Positions 23,867 through 34,462 of a DNA stretch of 64,000 nt are shown piece by piece. Numbering within the stretch: the stretch's first letter is position 1; each line of letters begins with the position of its first letter. Source of the DNA: Cunninghamia lanceolata (Eukaryota; Streptophyta; Pinopsida; Cupressales; Cupressaceae); contig BSBN01000445.1 in the NCBI GenBank assembly GCA_027924645.1, forward strand, positions 5,625,001 through 5,689,000, written 5' to 3'. The notes beneath the pieces are model-generated. The model searched no databases. It was not told where the DNA came from and worked only from the letters and a program-made list of their open reading frames with translations. A program made the translations under genes and the position numbers.

Positions 23867-24148
23867 TCTCATCACAAAAAAATATTCTTATATTTGGAAG
23901 GTCATGTGACATTATTTTGTTCTTTTTATGTCTTGAAAATTGTCTTTTCAAAATATATAGTCAAATGGGTATTCAATTTGTCCAAGTTCAATGTATTTGG
24001 GGCTCATTTTTCATCCTTTTCCTAAGAGATAAATTGTAATCTGGGAATGCAATATGTTGTTACAAATGTATTTAATGTTGTTAATCTAGGCCGTCGGTAT
24101 TGAGTTGATCTCCGCTGTTCATTCAAAAACTTAGTATGGTGCCTCTCC

Positions 24149-24156
24149 TATATAAA
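24149..24156 (+). promoter_or_regulatory. C 5' LTR TATA box
   Basis: TATATAAA within CTCCTATATAAAGGGC lies about 820 bp upstream of the LTR end and 280 bp downstream of ORF X. It is conserved at 44277-44284. ORF X therefore lies in U3. Confidence 0.75.
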
Positions 24157-24973
24157 GGGCTACTATTTCTCTCATTTGTAAGACTCTTGATGCCGAATTG
24201 TTGATGCTCTACAATTTGAGATTAATACAAAGCAAGTTTTTGCAGTGATTTTGAGAATTTGTTCACTTGTGTTATCTATTTGGTTTCATGGTTCACTTCA
24301 AGATCTACATTAGTTAGATTGTGCTTTTCCAATGCTGTTGATTTGTTAAAGGTATTTGGTGAATGTTCTAAGTCCATACTTTTAGTTGCTTGCTGATTGT
24401 AAGTGGCTGTGAAAAGTTAGTCTAGACTAATTATTTTGTGTTGAGTTCAATTGCATTACAATAGTTAAATCATGCCAAAATTGGGTATTTAATGAATGCA
24501 TGCAATCTAAAAATCTTAAGAATCCATAGAAGATAGCATCATTTTTTTTAGTGTTGTAGCAATCAGTTAGCTTGGTTACTTAGAAAATTAGTTAAAATTT
24601 AGGAACATTTGTCTACCATAAATAGACTGTGCATTGTGAATGTCACTTAGGAACTTTCTAAACCCTACTCCTTTTGTATTTTCTTTTTTAATCAAATTGT
24701 TAGTTTAGATTTTCAACAACATTCTATATTGTCATATCAACTGAAATTTTAAGGGTTTGCATGAACTATTGTCCTAATCTATCCAATCTATCAAACTACA
24801 TGTAAGACTGCTTGTAGGAATAGCTAGTACATTCCAACTAAGAAATTCCAAGCACGCTAAGACCTAACTATATTATCCTTAGAGTAGTCTTACCTAGGGT
24901 AGGCTACTTTTCAAGAGAGGTGTGATCCCATCAATCATACTTGAGTTGTTGTGTGCTAAAACCACCATCAACA
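24157..24973 (+). repeat. C 5' LTR R-U5 part
   Basis: Non-coding sequence from just after the TATA box to the terminal CCATCAACA. Near 24225 the AGATTAATACAAAGC stretch could be the polyadenylation region. Homologous to 44285-45100. Confidence 0.7.
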
Positions 24974-24977
24974 GAAT

Positions 24978-24995
24978 TGGCGCTAGAAGGAGGGC
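24978..24995 (+). other. Probable C primer-binding site
   Basis: TGGCGCTAGAAGGAGGGC begins 5 bp after the LTR end. TGGCGC is the complement of a tRNA 3' end with GCGCCA. I cannot name the tRNA with certainty. Confidence 0.65.
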
Positions 24996-25193
24996 CACCA
25001 AGTTGAAATCCCCTCCACAAAATCAACAAGTCTGGGGACTAGACAAAGACATACTAGATCCAGCTTAGTTGGAGAGGAGTTGCTATCTTTGATAGAGTCT
25101 AGAAGAACAAGAAGGGATTAGGGAATACCTAGAGTACCAAGAGCTCAATCAATTCCAAGAAACCCATTTGCAACCCCAATCAATCCTCCAGGC

Positions 25194-26663
25194 ATGGCTT
25201 TCTTTATGGGAAATAACCAGTCCCCATTCTAGTTTAATGACTATCATGACATGCCCAAAAACCCTGACAAATTCTGTTCCAAGTTTCGTATGAATGATCG
25301 AGACAGGACTGCAGATGAACATATCAAAATATTTCAAAGTAACATGTTCATGCTTCAGGTGCAACACAAAGATGTGGTTTTCCAGTTGTTCTCTTACTCC
25401 ATGTAGGATGAGGCCTACTACTAGTTTTCCAACCTCCCTTTAGCTTCTATACGCTCATGGTTAAGCTTGAAAAATGCATTTCTGGATCATTTCAGGATGC
25501 CTACTACTCCAGTAGACCTCTATAGGTCCTTTGTGGAGATTCAAGAGGGTGAAGGTGAGTTGATAAGTTCCTTTAACAATTAGTTCCAAAAAGCCTTTAG
25601 TCGTTTGCAAGCTCCTTATGCCATAGGTTAGGTTGCAGCCTTGCCCATCTACTATGCAGCCCTAGATAGACTCACATCTATGTTTGTAAGAAGAGCCAAC
25701 CCACCTCTAGCCAGCCTTGCTCAAGCATAGGTTGAAGCTGTTACTGTAAACACTCAGCTAGGACAAATAGTGACAGGTCCACTGAATCACATAGGTCCCG
25801 TAGCAATGCCAAATCAAATACCCATTATCAACCAACCTCTAGCTAATCATACCCCTGTAATGAACCCAATTCCAGCTCCCGCTGCAATGCAGGCTTTGGT
25901 AGCCCACCTAGGAAATCCTATAGCTAAATTACCCCTAGCCCAAATGCCCTTTCTTCAGTCTATTTGAATAGCTAAGACAAGGGACGACATAGACGACATT
26001 AGGGAGTTGGCTGAGCAAATGAAAAAACTCACTACAGAGGTTACCCATCTGAGGAATCAAAATGCATATCTGCAGCAGAGGAATCAAAATCAAAACCAGT
26101 ACTAGAACTAGCACTAGAACCAGTACCAAAACTAGAATCAGTATCAGAATCAGAATTTTTAGTGATCAAATCAGTCTTGGAACATGAGGCCAAACAATGG
26201 TGGAGTACCGTCACCATTAGAGAATCAGAATAATGATACCCGCCCACCTGGTAGAGTGATGTTGGTTGAGGCAACATTGTCCACATGGTACTAACTGCAT
26301 AATACAAATGCTCATTCTAAATTAGACTATCTAGAATTTCAAATAGCATCCAACATTTTTCAAATGGAGATCTAGAATGCTGAAACACAAGAGAATCCTC
26401 CGATGGGGTATGAACTAGTTCCATCTCAAAGGTATGACAGTGCTTTGGTACTTGATAGTTATACATTTCTTTTTCAAGATGATAATTAGCCTGAGGAAGA
26501 GGAGTGCGAAGAAGTACATGCTTATCAACAATATAATAAGACTCCATACAATTTGAGAAGTAGCAAGCCCAGAGGCCCTTTCACCACCTCAATCCCTCCG
26601 AATAATTATCAAGTCCTGCCTGACCCAAAGGCCTCCAACAATCCTAAACCTCGAAAAGCCATG
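25194..26663 (+). pseudogene. C gag
   Basis: The start MAFFMGNNQSPF (ATG 25194) is followed by a gypsy capsid domain (AFLDHFRMPTTPVDLYRSF, LISSFNN-FQKAFSRL). A Pro/Met/Asn-rich stretch (25770-25965), a short helical part (DDIRELAEQMKKLTTEV) and an Asn/Gln-rich low-complexity run (about 26053-26160) come next. RSSKPRGPFTTSIPP near 26555 resembles the region before protease. At least five stops interrupt it. No CCHC knuckle could be recognised. It would form the particle in an intact element. Confidence 0.75.
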
Positions 26664-27199
26664 TGATTTCAAAGGGAGCCAAAAATGAACACATGATCAC
26701 AGAGTATATTAGACCAATGAAATCTTGTTTTCAGAAGGGGACTTGGGAGTTTATCTCCCCCATGTTGATTAGGCAGAGGAAATAATTATGCTAAATTGTG
26801 GCAAATTTTATGATCAATTGTGCATGAAGTATCGAGAGACCATTGAAGCATGTGTGCCATTAGTACCCGAGTCCTCCACCTCTAATTATGAGCCATGAAT
26901 ATTTGAAGGATTTCAAGACTTTGTAGCTAAAATCATGAGTGATCAAGTCGCTGTTGGAAAGCAAATACAAATGGAAGAATTGCTACTACCAAACTAGTGC
27001 CATATCCCTGATGCATCTCATTCTGAGTTTACATGTTTACTCTGTCAAGAAGCAATAGAACAAGTACAAAAAAGTTTAAAGATCCCCATAGTTCCAAAGG
27101 AAGATCTGATGGTTACAAAGAAAGTAAGTTCTAAACCACCTCCAAATGAAAAAGAGGCAAGTAAGGCAAGATGACAATAATAAGGACTTTCGCCTCTAG
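26664..27199 (+). other. C region between gag and extra RNase H; no recognisable protease
   Basis: The stretch is plainly degenerate coding sequence (fragments such as EGFQDFVAKIMSDQ and LCQEAIEQVQKSLKIP). I find no D-[ST]-G-A motif in any plus frame, although T1 has one in the same position. Either the protease is too decayed or it was deleted. Confidence 0.5.
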
Positions 27200-27980
27200 A
27201 CTCTGAGACTTGATGGATCTAGAGTAGGCTTTGAACTAATTAGTCCCACGGGGAGTTTGTATTTAGCATCACATAGGTTATAGTTCCTTTGCACAAATAA
27301 TGTGATAGAATATGAAGTTCTAGTGTAAGGATTGTTGATGGCCCTCCAGAAGAAGGTCTGGGTTCTTCAAGTGTTTGGTGATTTAGAACTGGTTGTCAAA
27401 TAGGTGAGAAATAAATACTCTTGCAATGAAAAGAGGTTAAATCAGTATAGGAACTAAGTATGGGATTTGATTGATTGTTTTGATGGCTTTAATATTTAGC
27501 TGATCCCACGAAGGAAGAATCATGTTGCTAATGCCTTGGCTCAGACAGCTAGTTCATTAGAACCAGCATCCATGTTAGGCTTGAAAAATTTCACTGTAGA
27601 GTTTATCTCCACCCCATCAGTATCAAATAACATCACAAACTTTTAGGTCTTTGAAGATGACAAGCACATTATCAACTTTCTTACTTCGTCAGATGTCTTT
27701 ACTGCCCAGATAATAGACAAAGAAGAGACAGAACCTGCTGAAATGGACTTGGAAGGAGTTCTTAATCTAAAGACAAATACTATTCCTCAGGGAATGGTAG
27801 AATTGGAATGATTGTTCAATTCAAACACGCTTGGAACCTGAAGAAAGAAGGAGAATCTCCCGGTGGGAAGTGTGAACCCTACAATTTGGGGACATCTAAA
27901 GAAGTTAAAAATGTATTTATTGGAAAAGCCAACATAGAGGAAGAGAAAGTAGGTATTATCCATGCATTAAGATATTATCA
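27200..27980 (+). pseudogene. C extra RNase H domain (aRNH-type), before RT
   Basis: The frame gives LRLDGSRVGFELISPTGS, then NNVIEYEVLV, FGDLELVVK and IPRRKNHVANALAQTAS. The D, E and D of the RNase H site are present (Asp at 27212-27214), but the last acidic residue in NHVA-D-ALAQ is Asn (27530-27532, a G-to-A change). A linker follows (NFTVEFISTPSVSNNI) that resembles the T1 stretch after its extra RNase H. A further piece up to 27980 (GIIHALRYYH) corresponds to the CDKYDRVIAW stretch just before RT in T1, and there the next insertion breaks it. Same domain order as T1. Confidence 0.75.
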
Positions 27981-28341
27981 TGTGATGCAGAGGCATCCAC
28001 ACTAAAACCTTGACATACAGCATGTATGTCTACAGCCCATCATCATCATCATATTTCTTGCTAACATTGTCAGCATCATCATATTTCGAAGAGGCATGAA
28101 ATATCCTCCTGCTGACTACTGTTCACTTCCTATCGGTGAGACAATTACTATCGGCACCTTTGGAAAAAGGTCACGCCGATCCCCACATCACCCCGATAAC
28201 TCTTTTCCTCGATCAGGTTGCCTATCGGCAACACTTCTTCTATCGGCCGAGCCGAAAAGGATCTCCCCGATGCTATTACTCCTGCCGATGCCGAACACTT
28301 AACGTCAGTAGGATAAATCTGCATCGGGTGATATTCGCAAT

Positions 28342-28457
28342 ATCCTGATGACGATGACGTCACATGCAGCTCCTTCAATATCCTGCTGCCCCGATATCCT
28401 GATGATGATTATCCTGATGACGATGACGTCACATGCAGTTCCTTCAATATCCTGCTG
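28342..28457. repeat. 47-bp direct duplication carrying TGACGTCA
   Basis: Copies at 28342-28388 and 28411-28457 differ by one base (C/T). Each contains GATGACGTCACATGC, with the perfect 8-bp palindrome TGACGTCA that plant bZIP factors bind. The period is 69 bp. Confidence 0.9.
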
Positions 28458-28881
28458 TCGGCCAAACTTAACATTATCAGCCCGCGATGGTTTTATCAAC
28501 CTGATCTTTCTACCTTATGCCGATACGCTCCTCCTCGGCAACACCTGATGATGATCACCCCAATGCACATTCACTTTATGCAATTGACTGCATCATGCTC
28601 ACCTCCATCTACTCGGATGACGCCTGAAGTAACTGTAGGATATACATAGAAATATCCTGATGATGCCGTTGCGATGGATTTTCCAACCTTAGCGAATTTC
28701 GATCTGCCGAACCTCCTGGGATGACCTGATCCGCTTTCAGAGTGAACTTCCAGACTCTAACAACCAGCACGACCTAGCACATACCCATGCTAGGGTTCTC
28801 AACACCTCTCGACGACGATCCTGTAAACATACATGCAAACAAACACAAAATGCAGACTAAATCCTAAACTACTGTACATAG

Positions 28882-28918
28882 CCATTCCACCGATTCGACG
28901 AATCAACCGGTGGAATGG
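28882..28918. repeat. Hairpin-forming inverted repeat
   Basis: CCATTCCACCG and CGGTGGAATGG are perfect inverted arms, and inside them GATTCG-A-CGAATC is a second perfect inverted repeat. Together they form a 37-nt stem with a 4-nt bulge. Confidence 0.85.
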
Positions 28919-29351
28919 ATCAGTGAATCCATGCAACCACCAAAACAGCAAATCGATTTCACAATGGAGATCAAACAGAAAATGAACACAAACAGGATCT
29001 TTATTGATTTCAAAAGATGCAATACAGTACTCTGTCTCACTCTGTCTCTCCTTTTCAATGCAATACTAACTAAAACCAACCGATCCTAATGCATAAATAG
29101 GATCTCTTGCGAGTACTACCGACCCGACTCCAAGCAGCTGGGAAATCTCTCCAGGCGGCTGGGAGATCCAACCGAACATACAGCATAATAGCTGTCATAA
29201 CAAACTACCTAAAAATAGTAAAGTATGGTCAACATGACCTTATTACAAGCATTGGTCTTATCAGACCTTCTTGGAAACATTAACAAGACCTAAAACAAAC
29301 TAACTGCCTCATGGAGGCCAGCTGTCAGGTAGGTGCTCCTGCACCATCATG

Positions 29352-30110
29352 AAGTCATAGTATGGAGTTATGAAGAGCTCAAGACATATGATACTTCAAT
29401 CATTACTCACACAATACCACTCAAACCAGGTGTAAAGCCGTTTAGGCAGAGGTAGCGGCTAGTGAATGCTTTGCTGGAACGATTAATTTTCAAAGAAGTG
29501 CAAAAATTGCTATCTACCAGAATTATATTCCCTGTCTGAGATTTAGCATGGGTGGGAAATTTAGTCTCAATCCAAAAGAAAAATGGAGAAATTAGAATTT
29601 GTGTCAACTTTCAGAATTTGAATCAAGCTTCTGAGAAGGATAACTATCTGCTACCGTCATTAGACGAGGTGCTACAAATTGTCAACGGTTCTCAGATGAT
29701 GTCTTTCTTGGATGGCTATTCGGGTTGTAACCAAGTGATGGTTGATTATGAAGACAGATGAAAGACATCTTTCACATGCAAATGGGGAATCTACACATAT
29801 CACCAGATGCCATTTGGGTTGATTAATGTTGGTGCCATGTTCTAATGTGCAATGGATGTAGCCTTCAAAGGACTATTCGGGAAATGTATTATCATCTATA
29901 TGGACGACCTTACGATGTTTCCAAAGAAATGCAAAGATCATATGGCTGACCTAAGGAAAGTTTGACAGCGGTGTAAAGATTATGGGATCTCGCTTAATCC
30001 TAAATTATGCATCTTTGGAGTGACTAAAGGGAAATTTATAGGACCGAGTCCAAGCAATCCTCGAAATAACGCCTCTAGCCAACAAGAAGGAACTCAAGTC
30101 ATACTTTGGT
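29352..30110 (+). pseudogene. C reverse transcriptase domain
   Basis: WSYEELKTYD and IPLKPGVKPFRQR are followed by LVSIQKKNGEIRICVNFQNLN, LLPSLDEVLQ, SFLDGYSGCNQ, YHQMPFGLINVGAMF and IIYMDDLTMF. All RT motifs are present. The catalytic box is YMDD (about 29900-29911), where T1 has YLDD. Stops include TAA at 29843-29845 in place of the Gln of F-Q-C-A-M, the same Gln lost to TAG in T1. A frameshift near 30040 separates the thumb region (LNPKLCIFGVTKGKFIG). Confidence 0.88.
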
Positions 30111-30660
30111 AAGATCAATTTTGTCTGCAAATTTATCACTGGGTTTGCTGAAATTGTATGTCCATTGAATACCATGTTGAAGCAAGATGCAAAGATAGAG
30201 TGGACCCAAGAAGATAAGGCTGCATTTGAAGAAATCAAACAAGCAATAGCCAATGCTCCAGCATTGGTGAGTCTGGATTACACATTGCCATTTTGTATCT
30301 ATTCTTTTGCCTCTGAGCATACTTGTGCAGCTATACTGACATAGAAAAGAGTTGTTGATGATGAAAGACCTATCACTTTTATGAGCACTCCATTAAAATA
30401 TGCAGAACTGAGGTATCCAAATGTGGAAAATCAAGCGTACGCCTTGGTTAAGGTAGTTAAAAAGTTTTTCCATTAGATTCTAAGAAGTTGGGTGATTGCC
30501 ATAGTGCTAGATGCAGTAGTTAAAGCATTGTTGATGCAGAGCGAGTTAGGTGAACAAAGAGGAAAATGAGTTACCATTCTACAAGAATTTGACATAGAGA
30601 TACAACCCATGAAACTAGTACGAGGATAGACATTGACAAAAACAATGGCAGAAGTTGGTC
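30111..30660 (+). pseudogene. C gypsy-type RNase H domain
   Basis: NFVCKFITGFAEIVCPLNTML, EWTQEDKAAFEEIKQAI, FCIYSFASEHTCAAIL, TFMSTPLKYAELRY and NQAYALVKVVKKF come in the normal order, ending IQPMKLVRG. The first catalytic Asp (YVDAS in relatives) is Phe here (YSFAS), so the site is broken as in T1. Stops occur near 30343 and 30476. Confidence 0.8.
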
Positions 30661-31999
30661 CAAGATTAGCCTCCCAACAATATATGTTAGAAGACATCTC
30701 TAAAGATGAATGGTATGGAGACATTGTGTTTTATCTTCTCAATCAATGTTACCCATCTCAGTTGAATTCAGTTTAGAGAAGAGCACTCAGATTGAAAAGT
30801 AATAGCTACATGATAAAGGGATTAGTGTTATACAAGAAAAATCATGAGGGGATCTATCTAAAGTGCTTGGATAAAATAGAGGTAGCACAGGCTTTGACAA
30901 GCTTTCACGAGAATTTTGGGATAGGTCACGGATCAGCTCATTCCACCGCCAATCAGATTCTCCAAGTAGGGTATTACTGGCCCACTTTGTTCAAAGATGC
31001 TCATTCACACATAAGGACCTATCACATATGTCAGACTGCCACAACTAGAGAAAAAAATGCTACTATGCCGCTACAACCTATCTTGGAGGTAAGACCATTC
31101 GCCAATGGGGACTCGATTTTATTGGTATGATCAACCCATCTTCCTCTGTGGACCATAGGTATATTCTGACTGCTACTGATTATTGTACATGATGGTCTGA
31201 AGCTATAGCATGTAAGCAATGTACCATAGAGGTAGTTATTGAATTTGTTGAAAAGAATATCATTACCAGGTTTAGATGTCCTTTCTCCTTGGTATGTGAT
31301 AATGGCCCTGCCTTTTCTTCATTACATTTTTCTAATTGGGCATTTGATTATGGGATTATTCTAAAATTTTCATCTAATTACTATCCTCAAGGGAATGGGG
31401 TAGTTGAATCAACAAACAAAAACTTGCTTGAGGTAATTAAGAAATTGCTAGACAAAAACCCCAGAGACTGGTATACTCAACTTAGGTTTGCTTTATGGGC
31501 CGACAGAATTAGACACAAGGCTACATTGGGAACTTCACCTTATCACTTAGTTTATGGCATAGAGCCTATCTTCCCCATCCATTTGAGGATCCTTGTGCTA
31601 CAATTTATGCAAGATTGTCTTGAACTAGACGACTAGCTATCTTCCTGATTAGCCCAATTATTGGACCTCGAAGGGAAATGTGACACTGCTATAGAAAACT
31701 TTGCTAAACACCAAGGGGTAGTGAAACGATGGTTCGACAAGAGAGCCAAAGTCAAGGCCTTCCGCATTTCTAACTTAGTACTGTACTAAGATAAAGTCCA
31801 CGAGAAGAAAGGTGAACATGGTAAGTTTGACAAACTTTAGTTAGGTCCATATTAGATTTATGAAATCCTTGGTGACAACACATATCGACTAAAGATCCTT
31901 ATCGGTGAAGAACTTCCATTACCCGTCAATGGATAGTTCCTGAAGCACTACTTCCAGGCTTAGGAGGCAGCCTTGCCTTCTGTTAGTGTATATAGTTAG
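30661..31999 (+). pseudogene. C integrase
   Basis: The zinc region is worn: FHENFGIGHGSAHST then YHICQ, where the first Cys of CxxC is Tyr. The core has a frameshift at about 31100, then WGLDFIGMINPSSS, VCDNGPAF and NGVVESTNKNL, so the D-D-E triad is intact. GTSPYHLVYGIEPIFP follows. The C-terminal domain shows WFDKRAKVKAF, HGKFDKL and GPY-IYEILGDNTYRL, with a last stop at 31997-31999. No chromodomain was seen. Confidence 0.88.
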
Positions 32000-33014
32000 G
32001 TTGCTTATTTTCTTTGGTTAGGTTAGGTTGCTATTTAGATTTGTCTTTGCTTTCCTGCTTTGTTTTCCATAGTTGTTAGGTGTTTGCTTTCACTTAGCTT
32101 AGTTTCCTTTCTTGCTTTGCTTTTGCTCATTACACTTGCTTTGTTAAGGTATCCTTGTTTCCAGAATGTGGTAGCAGTTGTCCAGACTTGCAAATGGTAC
32201 TTTATTGGGTAAATAAATTAGAATTTTTCATTTGAGAAGCCAAAGTTTTCACTTAGGTCTTGCTGTGGGTTCTGCCATTACACCTGGAGGTATGATGTCT
32301 ATTCATTGGAAAAGAGTCATTAGTTGGTGCACCTGAAGTATTTTCTAACAATATATCTCTCACACTCCTAAGTAATCCTAAGGTACCTAAGTGAGTCTTG
32401 TTGAGCTTGCATTAAGTGAAAAATCTAAGGTCCACCTTTGCCACCATCGAGAGTCCACACCCACCTAGCTGAGTTATCAACATAACTCGTGTCATCAAAA
32501 AGCATGTGTTGCAAGGGCAACGGTATTGCATTATACTTTGCCAAAATTAAGTTTAATGAAATATCAATCAAATCAAGTAAAAGAAATACAAAGAAAATCA
32601 CACTTACACACACCATAACTTAGTTAGATGGACAATCAAGTAAACTCTACCAGGGCTATGGATACCTAACTGGTAGTGGGGCTCTACTTGAGTAGAATTC
32701 TGAGACAAACCTGTCAGGGCTATAGACTCTTGCTGGTAGTGGGACAATGTCCAGGTAGTTTAGAAGGTGTGTACTAATCATGTAGCTTAATGCAAAGGAT
32801 CTGAGATGAGCTTATTCACCAAGGGACATGAATTAATGTAGTTGCACACACTCAGTTTTTTAGGATATGGATGGTTGCATTGGTTATTGAGCTTTGCTCC
32901 TTTGATAAGATATCATGTTTTCCTGTCTAGCATGTGGGAAACATAGAAATTCTAGGTTCAAACTAAAAGTTTATCTTTGAAATGCTCCAAGCATTTTCCA
33001 ACAGAGTCGCCATT
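32000..33014 (+). other. C 3' untranslated region with a 64-bp tandem pair
   Basis: There is no coding sequence. CAGGGCTAT...GGTAGTGGG occurs at 32651-32680 and again from 32715, period 64. A short hairpin (AAATGC/GCATTT, 32980-32996) lies near the end. No purine-rich PPT precedes the LTR at 33015. Instead, the minus strand at 32994-33012 reads TGGCGACTCTGTTGGAAAA, which looks like a primer-binding site facing the other way. Confidence 0.6.
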
Positions 33015-33072
33015 TGTTGTGCCTCACACACATGCCCCATTTTGTGAAACATGGACCCCCCCTCTTTGAAAT

Positions 33073-34385
33073 TTTGGTCTAGAGTATCAATTCAGTTTTC
33101 AATTCCTAAGGGTCAAAAGTGGTCAAATTGTTGTGCTAGAGAAATTGGTGTCATTAAGTCATCTAAAAGTCACTAAGTCAAGATTCCTGCTTTCATAAAA
33201 ACTAAATCTGAACTCCTTTTGCACTGAAAACCATTGCAACAAACCTTTACACTGAATCCCTCTCCAACCGACTCTTGCACTAAATTCTTATCCATCCAAC
33301 TTAGCACTATTTTGATTGCCAACTGACCTCCACGCTAGAATCAAATGCAACTAACAAAAGTTCTAAAACCTCAATCGTCTGACTTAGCACTACAAAGTAG
33401 ATCATCCAACTAAGTCAGACCATGACAAAATCCACGCAAGTCCGACAACTTTGAAACCAAGGCAAAGCACTAAAATAACCTCCATCCAGCTGGGCGCTAA
33501 AATTGATTGCATCCGACTAAGTTGGTAACCTTCAAAAATCGTACAAGGTCAACCATCCCCTTTTTCTGCACAAGCCTCGATTCAATTCTGTGGTATGTGG
33601 GGATGTCATGCTATACTCCCTGTATTTATGGTGATTAGTAGGGAAGGATAAAATATGTTTTTGCCCACTTTGAGCTCATTTTGTATTTTGAAATCAACTA
33701 GAGAGCTCTACGAACGGATTTGAAACCAGTCTGCTGCAAAAATTGCCTGCGGATTTAAACGGAAGCATCATCGCCTATGCAATTCCATCACATTTTAACT
33801 CTGCTAATCAGTTGAGTACTCCATTTCTAGGCCTAGGGTTTCTCATTTCCAAGTTAGGGTCTACAATTAACAAAATGGGGGTTTTCTGTGCCAAATTGAA
33901 TTTCAATTTCTTTAAGAATGGATTTGTAGACGTATTTAACAATGGATGATTAGTATTATAAAGAAAACCTAGGGTTTCTCCGTGATTTTTGAAAGTGTCT
34001 TTAGAAAACCCTAGTTCAGAATACCGAGTTGGGTAGTTAACTATAGAAATACAACTTCATTCAAAAACTCCCACTTGCGTTGAAATCAAAAAAATGTCCA
34101 TGAAATAATGACACTAAAACTTCAAGTAAAACGTGACATCTATTGCAAGCAATTCACACAGTTGAAATTGATCCTTTGATCTAGCACTGAATATGTGTCC
34201 AACCGACCTCCAAATTCTCACAACCAATTTAAGTTGGTTAGACACTTTGAAAAACTCTGCCAAAATCCTAAACACAGTCGGTGCTAAAAACATTGTCATC
34301 TGACCTCGCACTAATTCCTAACTTAACCAACTTTGGTCGGATGACACTTAAAACCCTGCAAAATCTCAAAGCTCACATTACATAT
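33073..34385 (+). other. C 3' LTR U3 start; includes 1,034 bp missing from the 5' LTR
   Basis: Non-coding. The segment between the GAAAT at 33068-33072 and the GAAAT at 34102-34106 has no counterpart in the 5' LTR. It carries the same style of short pieces (CCGACTT, TTAGCACT) as the rest of U3. The part from about 33700 to 34000 has several CTAGGGTTT motifs and a TATTATAAAG. Confidence 0.6.
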
Positions 34386-34462
34386 TGTCATGCCTGCATT
34401 TCCCATGCGGTCACGACACACAACACACATGTCATGTCCACATTTGCCATGTGGTCATGACA
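34386..34462. repeat. Two tandem hairpin units at the left end of E
   Basis: The units at 34386-34418 and 34430-34462 are similar direct copies. The second is a stem of 14 bases with one mismatch (TGTCATG-T-CCACAT against ATGTGG-T-CATGACA) and loop TTGCC. The first is the same stem with three mismatches. Confidence 0.85.

Larger units (their letters stand above)
12482..24973 (+). repeat. Element C 5' LTR (about 6.16 kb without the nested copia)
   Basis: The start TGTTGTGCCTCG and end ACCATCAACA match the ends of the copy at 33015-45100, and the homology covers the intervening U3, ORF X, TATA box and R-U5. Removing 15973-22308 (copia plus one TSD) leaves 6,156 bp. Compared with the 3' LTR it lacks 1,034 bp between two GAAAT 5-mers (junction at 12534-12538), which looks like a microhomology deletion. 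In the first 130 nt of ORF X I count about 13 differences between the two LTRs. Confidence 0.85.
27981..29343 (-). mobile_element. Probable solo LTR in C pol, antisense
   Basis: Removing this 1.36-kb segment rejoins the pol frame (RYYH with EVIVWSYEELK). The 5-mers flanking it are TATCA and CATCA. An alternative reading has ATCATG on both sides. The left end is TGTGATGCAG and the right end CTCCTGCAC, close to TG...CA. On the minus strand it has AATAAAG (28999-29005), which suits an LTR polyadenylation signal. Base composition is clearly more GC-rich than the neighbours, with many CCGAT/ATCGG hexamer-like motifs in 28130-28540. There are no coding domains. A non-autonomous DNA transposon is the alternative. 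Confidence 0.55.

Noticed and set aside
25935..26129. Minus-strand VLVLVLVL open frame as a membrane protein
   Set aside because: It is the reverse of the Asn/Gln-rich low-complexity part of C gag.
27983..29345. DNA transposon with GRTGCAG-type inverted ends and ATCATG duplication
   Set aside because: The inverted ends match only 9 of 12 bases. The LTR reading with TATCA/CATCA restores the pol frame and explains the AATAAAG, though it is not proven.
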